Part shown: positions 34,233 through 44,050 of the stretch, one piece after another | Layout of the letters: the number at the start of each line of letters is the position of its first letter | Numbering within the stretch: the first letter of the stretch is position 1 | Source: Caballeronia peredens | Lineage (GTDB): Bacteria; Pseudomonadota; Gammaproteobacteria; Burkholderiales; Burkholderiaceae | Assembly (NCBI GenBank): GCA_001544595.2 | Contig: FCOH02000001.1 | Location: 496,001 to 560,000 of the forward strand | Direction: 5' to 3' | Length of the DNA stretch: 64,000 bases | Made by a program: the position numbers and the translations under genes | The notes under the pieces: model-generated | Told to the model about the DNA's origin: nothing | The model's database searches: none | What the model saw: only the letters and a program-made list of their open reading frames with translations

Positions 34233-36614
34233 ATGCGCGCATTCATGCGGCACATCGAGGCGAGGCTTGCGTTCCGTCATGCGTGCGCATGGATGGCCGT
34301 GCTTTGTGTCCTTCTCGGTGGCGCGGCGTGTTTCCACTCCGCGGCAGGCGCGCCGCTGCCCCTCACGATAAAAAATCTGGCGTCGCCCGTTGGGGCGTCG
34401 GAGGCTGCGGCCGCGTCCGCGCCTTCTCCGGCAAGCAGGGCAGAAGTGGTGCGCGCGCTGAATACCTTGATCGGCGCGCTCCAGAACGACGCGCAACGCA
34501 GCGCGTTCGTGACTCAACTGGAAATGCTGCGCGACGCGACGGAGAACACCGCGCCGCCGACGACTCCCGCGCCCGCCAATGGCGATTTGCTCGGCGCGAT
34601 TGCATCCAGCATTCAGTCCGTCGAGACGAATCTTGCCGGCGGGATCACGCCGATGCGCTTCTGGGCGACGCGTTCCAGCGCCGCTGCCGCCGAGTTGCAG
34701 ACCATCGTCGCGGGCGGGACGGGGCAGTCGTTCGGACAGATTCTGGCGGGCATGACGGCAACGCTCGCCGGATGGGGCCTGTGCGCTTTCCTGCTGATTC
34801 AGCTCCAGCGCCGGATATTCAAGCGCCTCGGGTGGAACGTCGCGCTCAAGCCTGATCCGACTTCGCTCGATCTCCTTACCTTCGCGTTGCGGCAAACGGG
34901 TCCGTGGGTCGTGGCTTTCGTCGCGGTGCTGCTGTTCGTTCGCGCGACACCAGACGCGCTCGGCCGCACGCTCGGCCTGGTCATCGCCTATGCGATCGTC
35001 GCGGGTTCCATCTTCTCGGCAATCTGCATGATCGTGTTCTCGTTGTTCAGCACGGCGCATCGCCGGGTCGCCGTCAAGGAACTGCTCGGGCGCACACTGT
35101 GGCTTCTCTTCTCCATAGGCGCCTGCGGGGCGCTCGGCGACGCGGCCGCCAACACCGACGTGACGCGCCAGCTCGGCGCGAATCTCGCAGGAATCGTATC
35201 GACGGCGGCGGGTCTCGCAGCGGCGCTCCTGAGCGGCTACTTCGCGCTCGCCTTTCGACGACCCGTCACGCATCTGATTCGCAATCGGCCGTATGCCCGC
35301 AGGCGCGATCACAAGCTGGCGACTGAGGCGCTCGATATCCTCGCTTCGCTGTGGCACATCCCGCTTCTGCTGATCGCGGCCGCGTCTGTCGTTGCGATCA
35401 TCGATGGACGCGGCGCCGAACGAGACGTACTCAGACCGTCCCTGCTGAGCGGAGCGCTGCTCGTGCTCACGCTGTTCGCGTCGGCGTTGCTGCTACACCT
35501 GTCGCGTCCGCGAAATACCCGCGCGCAGCGTCGCGCGCCGCATCTGGCGAGGCTGCTGCGTTTTGCGTGCGTGCTGCTCGCCTTCGTCATCTGGCTCGCG
35601 TATCTGCGTTTCGAACTGGAGGTCTGGAGCGGGCCGATTGCACGCTTCATCAGGCTCAGCGCCATGACACCGGCGTTCAGGCACGCGCTCATTGCCGTCG
35701 TTGCGACGGTGTTCGGCGCGTGGCTCATCTGGATACTGGTCGATACGCTCATTCTGGAGACACTCGGACCGAACAGTTCGCGCAACAAGGCGCTCAGCCC
35801 CGGCGTGCGCGCACGCACGATGTTGCCGCTCGTGCGCAACGGTGTGTTCGTGACGGTCGCGACCCTCGCGGGCATCGTCGCTGCTGCGAGTCTGGGTATC
35901 AATCTGACGCCGCTGCTCGCGGGCGCCGGCGTGATCGGTCTTGCGGTCGGCTTCGGGGCGAAGACGCTCGTCACCGACCTCATCACAGGACTGTTCATCA
36001 TCGTGGAGGAGACCATTTCGGCGGGCGACTGGATCGACATCGACGGTGGCCACGCCGGAACGGTGATGGATCTGACCATCCGCACCGTGCGATTACGTGA
36101 CGGACAAGGCGCGGTTCACACCATTCCGTTCTCGCAGATCAAGATCGTGAAGAACCTGTCGCGCGATTACGCCAACGCGGTGTTCGAAGTCAGGATTCCG
36201 TTCAACGCCGACATGGAGGACGTCACGCGCATGATCATCGAGGTCGGCGCAGAACTGAGCGAGGACCTGCGCTTGCGCAATGAGATTCTCGGTCCGGTCG
36301 AAGTATGGGGCATCGACCGCTTCGAGATGCATTGGATGGTGGTGAAAGGCCAGATCAAGACGCGCCCGCTGCAGCAATGGAGTGTCACGCGGGCCTTCAA
36401 CGCGCGCCTCAAAATGAAGATGGATAAGGCAGGCATCGAAATTCCGCTGCCCCAAATGCAGCTCAATACGTCGCCGAAAGAGCCCGTTCCGTGGTCGCAG
36501 CAGAACGAGCAGGCCGTCGTGCCGAGCGCACAGACTACGGGTCGAGCAGAAGAAGGGAGTCTGGCGAAAGACACCGCGCGACCGGCATCGGGCGGGTCCG
36601 GAACGGTTCCGTAG
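34233..36614 (+). CDS. MscS-family mechanosensitive channel with long N-terminal membrane region
   Basis: A 793-residue large MscS-type protein. It begins with a signal-like segment (HACAWMAVLCVLLGGAACF), then an extracytoplasmic region rich in Ala. Several membrane helices follow from about residue 180. The conserved MscS pore and beta domain come near residue 560 (GAGVIGLAVGFGAKTLVTDLITGLFIIVEE, then GDWIDIDGGHAGTVMDLTIRTVRLRD). The Ser/Pro-rich tail is not conserved. ATG 34233 has AAGGGA upstream; the frame is open further 5' but without support. It acts in the inner membrane and probably releases solutes on osmotic downshift. It is unlikely to be functionally linked to glgPX. Confidence 0.9.
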   Translation: MRAFMRHIEARLAFRHACAWMAVLCVLLGGAACFHSAAGAPLPLTIKNLASPVGASEAAAASAPSPASRAEVVRALNTLIGALQNDAQRSAFVTQLEMLRDATENTAPPTTPAPANGDLLGAIASSIQSVETNLAGGITPMRFWATRSSAAAAELQTIVAGGTGQSFGQILAGMTATLAGWGLCAFLLIQLQRRIFKRLGWNVALKPDPTSLDLLTFALRQTGPWVVAFVAVLLFVRATPDALGRTLGLVIAYAIVAGSIFSAICMIVFSLFSTAHRRVAVKELLGRTLWLLFSIGACGALGDAAANTDVTRQLGANLAGIVSTAAGLAAALLSGYFALAFRRPVTHLIRNRPYARRRDHKLATEALDILASLWHIPLLLIAAASVVAIIDGRGAERDVLRPSLLSGALLVLTLFASALLLHLSRPRNTRAQRRAPHLARLLRFACVLLAFVIWLAYLRFELEVWSGPIARFIRLSAMTPAFRHALIAVVATVFGAWLIWILVDTLILETLGPNSSRNKALSPGVRARTMLPLVRNGVFVTVATLAGIVAAASLGINLTPLLAGAGVIGLAVGFGAKTLVTDLITGLFIIVEETISAGDWIDIDGGHAGTVMDLTIRTVRLRDGQGAVHTIPFSQIKIVKNLSRDYANAVFEVRIPFNADMEDVTRMIIEVGAELSEDLRLRNEILGPVEVWGIDRFEMHWMVVKGQIKTRPLQQWSVTRAFNARLKMKMDKAGIEIPLPQMQLNTSPKEPVPWSQQNEQAVVPSAQTTGRAEEGSLAKDTARPASGGSGTVP

Positions 36615-36637
36615 GGAAGCCAGGCGTATGAAGTTGC

Positions 36638-36653
36638 GTGCTTCAGAAAGCAC
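36638..36653. terminator. Small hairpin between mscS-like and DUF2950 genes
   Basis: GTGCTT-CAGA-AAGCAC has a 6-bp perfect stem in the 43-bp spacer between two convergent stops. No U-run follows. It may end both transcripts. Confidence 0.33.
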
Positions 36654-36657
36654 CGCG

Positions 36658-37572
36658 CTACAGCGACTCCTTCGTCCATCCCGGTCCCGGATCGAATGAC
36701 TTGATCGCCTCGACCTTCTTGTCACCGTCTGGGCCGAGATCGCGTTCATAGATCTGTCCGTCGTGACTCACCATGAAACTCTTGATGCCCGTTTCCCCGT
36801 AGCGCGCCGGCCACGCGATCACGGCAAAGCCCCCGAACAGCCTGCCGTTGACCATGTAGTCGTATGCACCGCCCGGTGCATGCGGTCCCTGAGCCCGGAG
36901 CAGCTTGTAGTGATAGCCGTAGTAGCCGGCCGCCGACCTGGCGCGAGCGCCTGCCGTGACGAAGGCCGGCCCGAGAGGGCTTGGTTCCTCGTCGGGTCCG
37001 GTCGCCCAGTACAGGCCGTCGTGCTTGCCGGCGGTGCTGGCGAATCTGTCGGCATAGACATAAACCTTGTTGCCGTCGTGATACTTGGACGCGTAGTCTC
37101 GCTGGGCATCGTAGATCGCGAGCATCGTCTGAATCACCGCAAGCTCGTTGCGTCCGATCTGGCGCAGGCGCATCTCGTCGGCACCTGCCGGCATGTCGAA
37201 TCGCCAGCCTTGCGCCGTCTTCACCAGCGGAATAGGGAGTGTCCAGCCGTCGTTGCCGACGGCGATCCGCGCGTGGCCGTCGTCGGTCTTCTCGATCGAA
37301 TGGGACGTCTGCCACGCGCTCAGGAATTTGTTCCTCAGGTCGGCGCCGGACGGAGGAATCAGACTGCGAAAGTCGGCGCCAAGCAAGGCTTTGAGTTCTC
37401 CGTCGTCGTTGTCGGCCACGGCGGTGCCAAGGGCGTCCATGGCTGCTTCGGGCGTCTGAAAGAGCGTCTGCGCGCTCATCGCCGGACTCGGGGCGAAGGT
37501 GAGCGCCAGCGCGAGGGTCATCGCGCCTCCGATCGCGGCGAGCGGGACGCGGATCCGCGATAGTCTCTTCAT
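36658..37572 (-). CDS. DUF2950 family secreted protein
   Basis: A 304-residue exported protein with a clear signal peptide (about residues 1-33, cut near AMSA). The mature chain fits DUF2950: FQTPEAAMDALGTAVADND, then GWRFDMPAGADEMRLRQIGRNELAVIQTM, PLGPAFV and GYHYKLLRAQG, ending with KSFMVSHDGQIYERDLG. It follows the DUF3300 gene by 11 bases on the same strand. DUF3300 and DUF2950 genes are often found as neighbours and have no established function; an envelope role is likely from export alone. Confidence 0.9.
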   Translation of the reverse strand: MKRLSRIRVPLAAIGGAMTLALALTFAPSPAMSAQTLFQTPEAAMDALGTAVADNDDGELKALLGADFRSLIPPSGADLRNKFLSAWQTSHSIEKTDDGHARIAVGNDGWTLPIPLVKTAQGWRFDMPAGADEMRLRQIGRNELAVIQTMLAIYDAQRDYASKYHDGNKVYVYADRFASTAGKHDGLYWATGPDEEPSPLGPAFVTAGARARSAAGYYGYHYKLLRAQGPHAPGGAYDYMVNGRLFGGFAVIAWPARYGETGIKSFMVSHDGQIYERDLGPDGDKKVEAIKSFDPGPGWTKESL

Positions 37573-37583
37573 GATCGTTCTCC

Positions 37584-39206
37584 TTAGCGCCGGCCGCCGC
37601 CACGACCACCGCCGCCCCCGCGGGCGCCGCCGCCCCCACGGTTGAATTGCGACGACTGGACGCTCGAATGCCCACGGTTGAAGTCGCGTTGCGCCGCGCC
37701 ACCGCCGCCGACGCCCTGGAATGCCGTATCGTGGCCGCGCCCGCCGTAGCCTCCCCGATCGCCCGCGTGTGCGCCCGCCGGGGCGTTTCGAGCAGGCTGC
37801 TGAGCGCGACCGGGTGCGTGAGCGGGCAGACCGGAGGTCTGGGGACGATTGCCGGCGGCCGCATTGCGATTCGATGCCTGCGCTCGATTCGGCGCTGCCT
37901 GACGATCGGACGCGTTCGGCCGATTCCCGGCTCCGCCGTGATTCGCACCGGCACGGTTCGCGGCCTTCGGGTTGTTCGAACCGGCGCGGTTGGCGACGTT
38001 CGCGTTATTCGCGCGTGCCTGGCGATTGGCGGCGCCCTGATTGCCCGGTGCCGCCCGATTGGCCACGTTCGCGCGGTCGGGTGCGGTGCCGCTGCGTCCA
38101 CGATAGTCGCGCCGCGCATCGGCGCCTTGCACGCCGCGCGAGTACTTGTCGCGCGTAGCGTTGTCGCGATAGGCGACCCCCTGACGGTGCCGCGCATCGT
38201 GCTGCCACTTGCCGCCTTCCACCTTGGTGCGATCGAAATTGCGATCGATGTTCGTGGCCCGGTTCACGTTGACGTTGACGTCGCTGCTGTTCCAGTTGCA
38301 GTCGCTGAAGATCGCGCCTGCCGCGGCGATTCCGAGGCCCCAGGCAAATCCGCTCGCCAGTGCGGCTCCGGGGTAATAGGCCGGAGCGGGCGGCCAGTAG
38401 GTCGGCGGGTAGGCCGGCGCGGGCCACGCGCCATAAACGACGGTCGGATTGTACGAGGGCACATAGATGACCTGCGGATTGGCCGGTTCGATACGCACGA
38501 TGGTTTGCGATGCCGGCGCCGCCTGACCCGATTGTGCGGGTTGTGCGGGCTGCCCCGGTTGAGCCGCCGCACGCGGTTCCACGACGACTCTCTGTTGCGC
38601 GTTCGACGCCAGGTGTCCGGCATCCTGTGCGCGGATTCTCAGGCGCTGCACGGCGTCCAGCACGTCTTTTTCCTGAGCGAGGAAGGCATCGCCGAGTCGT
38701 TGGGTCCAGTCCAGCTTGTCATTCATGGGAACCAGCACCTGGGGAAACGCCACCAGCGACTTGACACTGACATCCCAGGGCTGGTCCTGCACCGCTTTCA
38801 CCGCGGCGTCGCCCTTCAGATCCGGATGTGACTTCGCCCAGCGGGCCGCGTGCACGATTTCGAGCGGATACGTCGACGCCATCAGGACCTGCGACAACAA
38901 CGAATCGGGATAAAGCGCGATCGGCGCGACCAGCGCTTCGAGTTCTTCGGGCGGGTACTGCCCCGCCGGAAGCTGGGCGCTCGAAATGGGCGAGGGAGGG
39001 ACCGCTGCAAGGGACGCCGGGGCCGCCGCAGACGCCGGTGCAGCGACGGACGCGGGGACTGCCGGCGAAGCCGGCGCAGGCGCGGACGCGGACGGGGACG
39101 ACGAGGCGGCCTGAGTCTGAGCCGGCTGCTCCGCTTGTTTTGCGGGGCAGCCTGACAGCAGGACGACGAGGCTCGCGCTCGTGAGCCGTCCACACCATGT
39201 CGTCAT
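37584..39206 (-). CDS. DUF3300 lipoprotein with Asn/Arg/Gly-rich tail
   Basis: A 540-residue exported lipoprotein; the lipobox is LLSGC near residue 19. Next is a Pro/Ala/Ser-rich linker to about residue 75. The DUF3300 core follows: PPEELEALVAPIALYPDSLLSQVLMASTYPLEIVHAARW, then QRLGDAFLAQEKDVLDAVQRLR. A Pro/Tyr-rich segment with YAP-type repeats (PAYPPTYWPPAPAY) leads into a long low-complexity tail rich in Arg, Asn, Ala and Gly, ending in Gly-Arg runs. ATG 39206 has GGGAG upstream, and the preceding in-frame ATG lacks support. It is probably anchored in the outer membrane with a basic, disordered tail. Confidence 0.9.
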   Translation of the reverse strand: MTTWCGRLTSASLVVLLSGCPAKQAEQPAQTQAASSSPSASAPAPASPAVPASVAAPASAAAPASLAAVPPSPISSAQLPAGQYPPEELEALVAPIALYPDSLLSQVLMASTYPLEIVHAARWAKSHPDLKGDAAVKAVQDQPWDVSVKSLVAFPQVLVPMNDKLDWTQRLGDAFLAQEKDVLDAVQRLRIRAQDAGHLASNAQQRVVVEPRAAAQPGQPAQPAQSGQAAPASQTIVRIEPANPQVIYVPSYNPTVVYGAWPAPAYPPTYWPPAPAYYPGAALASGFAWGLGIAAAGAIFSDCNWNSSDVNVNVNRATNIDRNFDRTKVEGGKWQHDARHRQGVAYRDNATRDKYSRGVQGADARRDYRGRSGTAPDRANVANRAAPGNQGAANRQARANNANVANRAGSNNPKAANRAGANHGGAGNRPNASDRQAAPNRAQASNRNAAAGNRPQTSGLPAHAPGRAQQPARNAPAGAHAGDRGGYGGRGHDTAFQGVGGGGAAQRDFNRGHSSVQSSQFNRGGGGARGGGGGRGGGRR

Positions 39207-39240
39207 GACCACTCCCGTTCGCAAGTAACAGACAACCTTC

Positions 39241-41037
39241 TTATTGACCCGATTGCATCGCACGCGCCAGATCGGCGGCCTCGAGGCCCGCGATCAGGTC
39301 GATTTCGCCGTTGGAGAGCGGTTGCGTCGCCGGCACGCCGGCCGCTTTCAGCGCCGCGGTGTCAAGACGTGAGGTATCGCCGAGCGAGACACGCAGGCGT
39401 GTTGCAGCGAGCGGTTCCAGTTTCAGGATGTTCGCGGCGCCGCCCAGCGCCGTGCGGATCTTTGCGGCCCGCGCCGTCTGCTGTGTTGCGTCGCGAGCGG
39501 GAGCAGGAGCGCCCGCCTGAGCCGTCATCGCAGGTTCCGCCGCGCCGGCAGGCACGCCCGCCGCCGGCAGATCGGCGTCAGCGCCCGCGGTCTTCAGGTA
39601 TTCCTGCATGTCGGTTTTCATGTTCTCCGACAGCGGACCGAAAATCGCCTGCACACCATTGCCGACGCGCAGCACGCCCGCCGCGCCGAGCGCCTTCAGG
39701 CGGGCGTCGTTGACGAGAGCCGGGTCGCCCACCGTGATGCGCAAGCGCGTGATGCAGGCATCGAGGCTCTTGATGTTCGAGCGGCCGCCGAACGCGAGCA
39801 CGAGATCACGCGGGCGTCCGCCGGCGCCGCTCGTGCTCACCGCGGCGGATTCGACGGTGTCGTCCTCGCGGCCGGGCGTCTTGAGGTCGAACCGGCTGAT
39901 CACGAAGCGGAACACGACGTAGTAAATGCCCGCATAGATCGGACCGAGGATGAAGACGTACCACGCGTGCGTCGCTTTATTGCCGATCAGATTGAACATC
40001 ACCAGGTCGATCGCGCCTTGCGAGAACGTGAAGCCCATGTGCATGTTGAGCGTGTTGGCGACGAACTGCGCCGAAGCCGCGAGACACGCGTGGATGAAAT
40101 ACAGCACCGGCGCGACGAACAGGAACGCAAACTCGATAGGCTCGGTGATGCCCGTCAGAAACGAGGTCAGCGCCGCCGACACCATCATGCCGCCCACCGC
40201 CACCTTCTTCTCGGGCTTCGCGCAATGCCAGATCGCGATTGCGGCAGCCGGCAGGCCGAACATCTTGAACAGGAACGCGCCCGACAGAATGCCCGCGGTG
40301 GGATCGCCCGCGAAGAAGCGGTTGATGTCGCCGTGCACGACCTTGCCCGTGGTGGGATCGAGGAAACTGCCCGCCTCGAAGAAAAACGGTACGTTCCAGA
40401 TGTGGTGCAGCCCGAAGGGAATCAGCAGACGCTCGACGAAGCCGTAGACGGTCGCGGCCGTGCGCGGATCGGACACTGCCGCCCATTGCGAAAACGCCTT
40501 GATCACGCCGCCGATCGGCGGCCATACCACGGAGAGAATTGCGCCGAGCACGATCGAGCTGATTGCCGTCACGATCGGGACGAAGCGTTTGCCCGCGAAG
40601 AAGCCGAGGTAGGCGGGCAACGTGATGCGGTAGTAGCGGTTGAACATCCACGCCGCGAGTCCTCCCGCGAGAATCCCGCCGAACACGCCGGTCTGAATCG
40701 ACGGAATGCCCATGATCATGTCGGGCTCGACGCCTTCGACCTTTGCGATCACGCCGAGCGTCGCGGTCATCACGAGATAGCCGATGGTCGCGGCGATGCC
40801 CGACACGCCGTCATTCTCCGTGAAGCCGAGCGCCACCCCGATCGCGAAGATCAGGGGCAGATTGCCGAAGATCACGTCGCCCGCGTTCTTCATCAGCGCG
40901 AGCACGATGGCGGGCACGTAGCCATGAAAATCGGTCGCGCCGAGGCCGAGCAGCAAGCCGGCGACCGGCAGCACGGCGACCGGCAGCATCAACGACTTGC
41001 CGACCTTCTGCACTACGCCAAACGCGTTCTTGAACAT
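39241..41037 (-). CDS. nagE: PTS N-acetylglucosamine/glucose EIICB with a degenerate second EIIB
   Basis: A 598-residue PTS permease of the glucose/GlcNAc class. The EIIC membrane domain occupies about residues 1-370 ([55 protein letters not shown]). An EIIB domain follows with the phosphorylated cysteine C428 in [11 protein letters not shown]. After an Ala/Pro linker comes a second EIIB-like domain ([20 protein letters not shown]), in which the cysteine position is alanine (about A544). The first EIIB should carry the phosphate; the second could be regulatory or vestigial. It lies 31 bases after the EIIA-HPr-EI gene, and together they are a complete PTS. Confidence 0.93.
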   Translation of the reverse strand: MFKNAFGVVQKVGKSLMLPVAVLPVAGLLLGLGATDFHGYVPAIVLALMKNAGDVIFGNLPLIFAIGVALGFTENDGVSGIAATIGYLVMTATLGVIAKVEGVEPDMIMGIPSIQTGVFGGILAGGLAAWMFNRYYRITLPAYLGFFAGKRFVPIVTAISSIVLGAILSVVWPPIGGVIKAFSQWAAVSDPRTAATVYGFVERLLIPFGLHHIWNVPFFFEAGSFLDPTTGKVVHGDINRFFAGDPTAGILSGAFLFKMFGLPAAAIAIWHCAKPEKKVAVGGMMVSAALTSFLTGITEPIEFAFLFVAPVLYFIHACLAASAQFVANTLNMHMGFTFSQGAIDLVMFNLIGNKATHAWYVFILGPIYAGIYYVVFRFVISRFDLKTPGREDDTVESAAVSTSGAGGRPRDLVLAFGGRSNIKSLDACITRLRITVGDPALVNDARLKALGAAGVLRVGNGVQAIFGPLSENMKTDMQEYLKTAGADADLPAAGVPAGAAEPAMTAQAGAPAPARDATQQTARAAKIRTALGGAANILKLEPLAATRLRVSLGDTSRLDTAALKAAGVPATQPLSNGEIDLIAGLEAADLARAMQSGQ

Positions 41038-41068
41038 GGCAGATGTCCTGTGTCCGGTTTATGGCGTC

Positions 41069-43606
41069 TCATTCGGCATAGGGTGCGAGCAGCGCGCGCA
41101 CTTCGGCGGCGGTGCCGAGCGTGAGCACGCGAGCGGCGAGCGTGCGCGCCTCGTCCATCGTGAGGCGCGCGAGTTGCGCCTTGATCGAGCCGACCGCCGG
41201 CACGCTGACCGACAGTTCGTCGATGCCGAGGCCGACGAGGACCGGCACCGCCATCGCATCCGACGCGATGCCGCCGCACACGCCGACCCATTTGCCGTGC
41301 TTGTGCGCACCCTCGACCGTCATGCCGATCAGCCGCAGCACGCCCGGGTGCAGCGCATCAGCCTGTTTCGCGAGCTTCGGATGGCCGCGGTCCATCGCGA
41401 GCGTGTACTGCGTCAGGTCGTTGGTGCCGATCGAAAAGAAGTCGACTTCGCGCGCGAGCGGCTCGGCGATGAGCGCGGCGGACGGCACCTCGATCATCAC
41501 GCCGACCTTGACGCTGCTCATCCGCTCACCGGCTTCCTCCTGAAGGATCTGCTTCGCCGCGCGCACTTCCTCGATCGCCGCGACCATCGGGAACATCACG
41601 TGCAGATTGCCGAGGGGCGCCGCCCGCAGGATCGCGCGCAACTGCGTGCGGAAGATGTCCGGACGATCGAGGCTCACGCGCACGCCGCGCAGGCCGAGGA
41701 ACGGGTTGTCTTCCTTCGGCATCGGGATATAGGAGAGCGGCTTGTCACCGCCGACATCAAGCGTGCGCACGACGAGCGGGCGCTCGCGGCCGAGCGCTTC
41801 GGCGACCGCGCAATACTCGGCGGCCTGCTCGTCCTCGGACGGCGCGGTGTCGCGGTTGTCGAACAGGAACTCGGAGCGCAGCAGGCCGACGCCCTCGGCG
41901 CCGGCCGCGACCGCTTCGCGCGCTTCCTGCGCATTGCGGATGTTTGCGACGACCTCGACGCGATGGCCATCGGCGGTCACGGCGAGCCTGCTCGCGGCGG
42001 ACTTCTCTTCTTCGCGTTTTTTCGTCTGGCGCTCGATGCGCTCGCGCGCTTTTTCCAGTTCCCCGGCGTCCGGATTGCGCCGCAAGCTGCCGTGCGAGCC
42101 GTCGAGCACGACGAGCGTGCCGTCCGGCAGCGTGAGCGCGCCTTCGTCGATGCCGCAGATCGCCGGAATGCCGAGCGAGCGCGCGAGGATCGCGACGTGG
42201 CTCGTGGCGCCGCCGGTCGTCGTGCAGAAGCCGAGCACTTTCGTGCGATCGAGCGAGGCGGTGTCCGACGGCGTGAGTTCGTGCGCAATCAGGATCGATT
42301 CGCCGGGCACGTCGATGTGCGCCTGCTTCACGCCCGCAAGCAGCGCCAGCACGCGACGGCCGACATCGCGGATGTCTCCCGCGCGCTCGCGCAGCAATGC
42401 GTTGTCGAGCTTGTCCAGCGTCGCCGCCTGCGATTCGAACGCGGCGCGCCACGCGAAACCCGCGCTTTTGTCGGTGCTGATGCCGGCGATAGTCGCGTCG
42501 ATGAGGTCGGGGTCTTCGAGCAGTTCGAGGTGGGCATCGAGAATCTGCGCTTTCGACGGATCGGTCAGCTTCGCCTTGAGCGCCTCGATCTGCTGGCGCG
42601 CTTCGTGTTGCGCGCCCTCGAGCCGGGCCCGCTCGCGCTGCGGCGATTCGCCCGCTTCGGGCACGTCGATCACTTCCTGGCGGAACTGCACGATCTTGCC
42701 GACGGCGAGCCCGGGCGAGGCCGACACGCCCGTGAACTCGTTTGCATCGGAGGGCGCCACGCGTCGGGGCTCAGCCGGTTCAGGCGCGGCCGGTGCCGCC
42801 AGGGGCGCGGGTGCGTCGCCCGGCTGCTCGCCCGATCCCGCCGCGAGGAGGCGCGCGAGGGCCGCGCTGGCTTCTCCGGCATCGGGACCGCTTGCTTCGA
42901 CACGCAGCCGGTCGCCGAACTTCGTCGCGAGCGTCATGAGCGCCACAACCGACTTCGCATTGGCGCTGTCGCCGCCGCGCAGCAGACGGATGTCCGACTT
43001 GTATTTCTTCGCCTCGGCGGCGAGGACCGCCGCCGGCCGTGCGTGCAGGCCCGCGGGATTGGGCAGCGCGACCTCGTCGGAGACGATCGAGCCCGCCGTC
43101 CCGCCGACGGCTTCTTCGCGCGCGCCACCGGCGAATTCGACCGACAGCGCGACATCCTTGCCCGCGGTGACGAGTCCCGTCGCGGGCTCGTAACGCGTGA
43201 CGATCTCGCCGTTGACAATCACCATTTGCGTGAGCAGGCTTATCGCTTTCGCGCCGACGATCACCGGATCGAAGCGGATCAGCGGCTGGCCGGTCACGAT
43301 GCTTTCGCCCTCGCTGACGAGCGGTGTGAAGCCTTCGCCGCGCAGCATCACCGTGTCGAGGCCGATATGGATGAGCACCTGAAGCCCGTTGTCACTCGTT
43401 ATCGTGACCGCATGCGCCGCGCGATGCAGTTGCGTGACCTTGCCGGGAAGCGGCGCGAGCAGCACGTCGGAAGTCGGATCGAGCGACACGCCGTCGCCCA
43501 CCATCTTCTGTGCAAAGACCGGATCGGGTACATCTTCGAGCGGCACCATGACGCCGGAGAGCGGGGCCATCAGCTCGATCCGTACCAAACGCCCAGGAGC
43601 TTTCAT
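41069..43606 (-). CDS. ptsP: Fused PTS EIIA-HPr-enzyme I (phosphoenolpyruvate-protein phosphotransferase)
   Basis: An 845-residue three-domain phosphotransfer protein. EIIA of the Crr type comes first: HAVTIT and the active-site H80 in VLIHIGLDTVML. HPr follows with H188 in NPAGLHARPAAV. A Pro/Ala linker leads to enzyme I, with H470 in TGGATSHVAILARSLGIPAICG. The PEP site is in FMFPMV-type and SIGTNDLTQYTLAMDRGH stretches. The protein moves phosphate from PEP through to the EIICB encoded next. In related bacteria this gene is also named nagF and forms a nagFE operon. The promoter should lie in 43607-44050. Confidence 0.96.
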   Translation of the reverse strand: MKAPGRLVRIELMAPLSGVMVPLEDVPDPVFAQKMVGDGVSLDPTSDVLLAPLPGKVTQLHRAAHAVTITSDNGLQVLIHIGLDTVMLRGEGFTPLVSEGESIVTGQPLIRFDPVIVGAKAISLLTQMVIVNGEIVTRYEPATGLVTAGKDVALSVEFAGGAREEAVGGTAGSIVSDEVALPNPAGLHARPAAVLAAEAKKYKSDIRLLRGGDSANAKSVVALMTLATKFGDRLRVEASGPDAGEASAALARLLAAGSGEQPGDAPAPLAAPAAPEPAEPRRVAPSDANEFTGVSASPGLAVGKIVQFRQEVIDVPEAGESPQRERARLEGAQHEARQQIEALKAKLTDPSKAQILDAHLELLEDPDLIDATIAGISTDKSAGFAWRAAFESQAATLDKLDNALLRERAGDIRDVGRRVLALLAGVKQAHIDVPGESILIAHELTPSDTASLDRTKVLGFCTTTGGATSHVAILARSLGIPAICGIDEGALTLPDGTLVVLDGSHGSLRRNPDAGELEKARERIERQTKKREEEKSAASRLAVTADGHRVEVVANIRNAQEAREAVAAGAEGVGLLRSEFLFDNRDTAPSEDEQAAEYCAVAEALGRERPLVVRTLDVGGDKPLSYIPMPKEDNPFLGLRGVRVSLDRPDIFRTQLRAILRAAPLGNLHVMFPMVAAIEEVRAAKQILQEEAGERMSSVKVGVMIEVPSAALIAEPLAREVDFFSIGTNDLTQYTLAMDRGHPKLAKQADALHPGVLRLIGMTVEGAHKHGKWVGVCGGIASDAMAVPVLVGLGIDELSVSVPAVGSIKAQLARLTMDEARTLAARVLTLGTAAEVRALLAPYAE

Positions 43607-44050
43607 CTGAACGACTCCTTGTCCCTCGACGGTTCGAGTTGAATACCCAGGACGTGCCGGACGACGCGTTTCAAAGGACTCGCATGGCTCAAGCTAAATC
43701 ATAGGTAAAGCTTCGGGGATTCGCTGACCGATGTATCGACTGCCGATCAGGTTGCGCATGGAACGCTGTCCGAAACGAACGACGGGATTGATGCAGAAAG
43801 ACGAACCGGCTCGGGATCGCATGCAAAGCAGAGCAAAAACCGGCAAGGTCCCGGACTATCGGTGTACCCTGAAAAGCCTGCGTTCGGTGCAGCGCGGATA
43901 AATCAGCCTTAGCCTGATGCTCGTTCCTTGCGGCGGGCCTTGTCAGAAACAGTCGCCTGAAGCGATGATCCGGCAATCGAGCCGATCACGCAGGGGCGAA
44001 GCAACAGCCGCCGTCGTAGACAGCGCCGTTTTTCCCTGAAGGAGAGGAAT
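43607..44050. other. 444-bp divergent intergenic region (PTS / CBS-BON)
   Basis: No gene is supported here. It must hold the promoter of the minus-strand PTS operon and of the CBS-BON gene. The latter has AAGGAGAGGAAT as ribosome site before its GTG start. No RNA, riboswitch or clear operator could be recognised by eye. Confidence 0.45.

Noticed and set aside
41742-43193. 483-codon plus-strand frame opposite the same PTS gene
   Set aside because: It is rich in Ser, Ala and Arg without motifs, and it is a second shadow of the PTS coding strand.
40997-43642. 881-codon plus-strand frame opposite the EIIA-HPr-EI gene
   Set aside because: The minus strand encodes all three phospho-histidine motifs. 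The plus frame has no domain and a biased composition.
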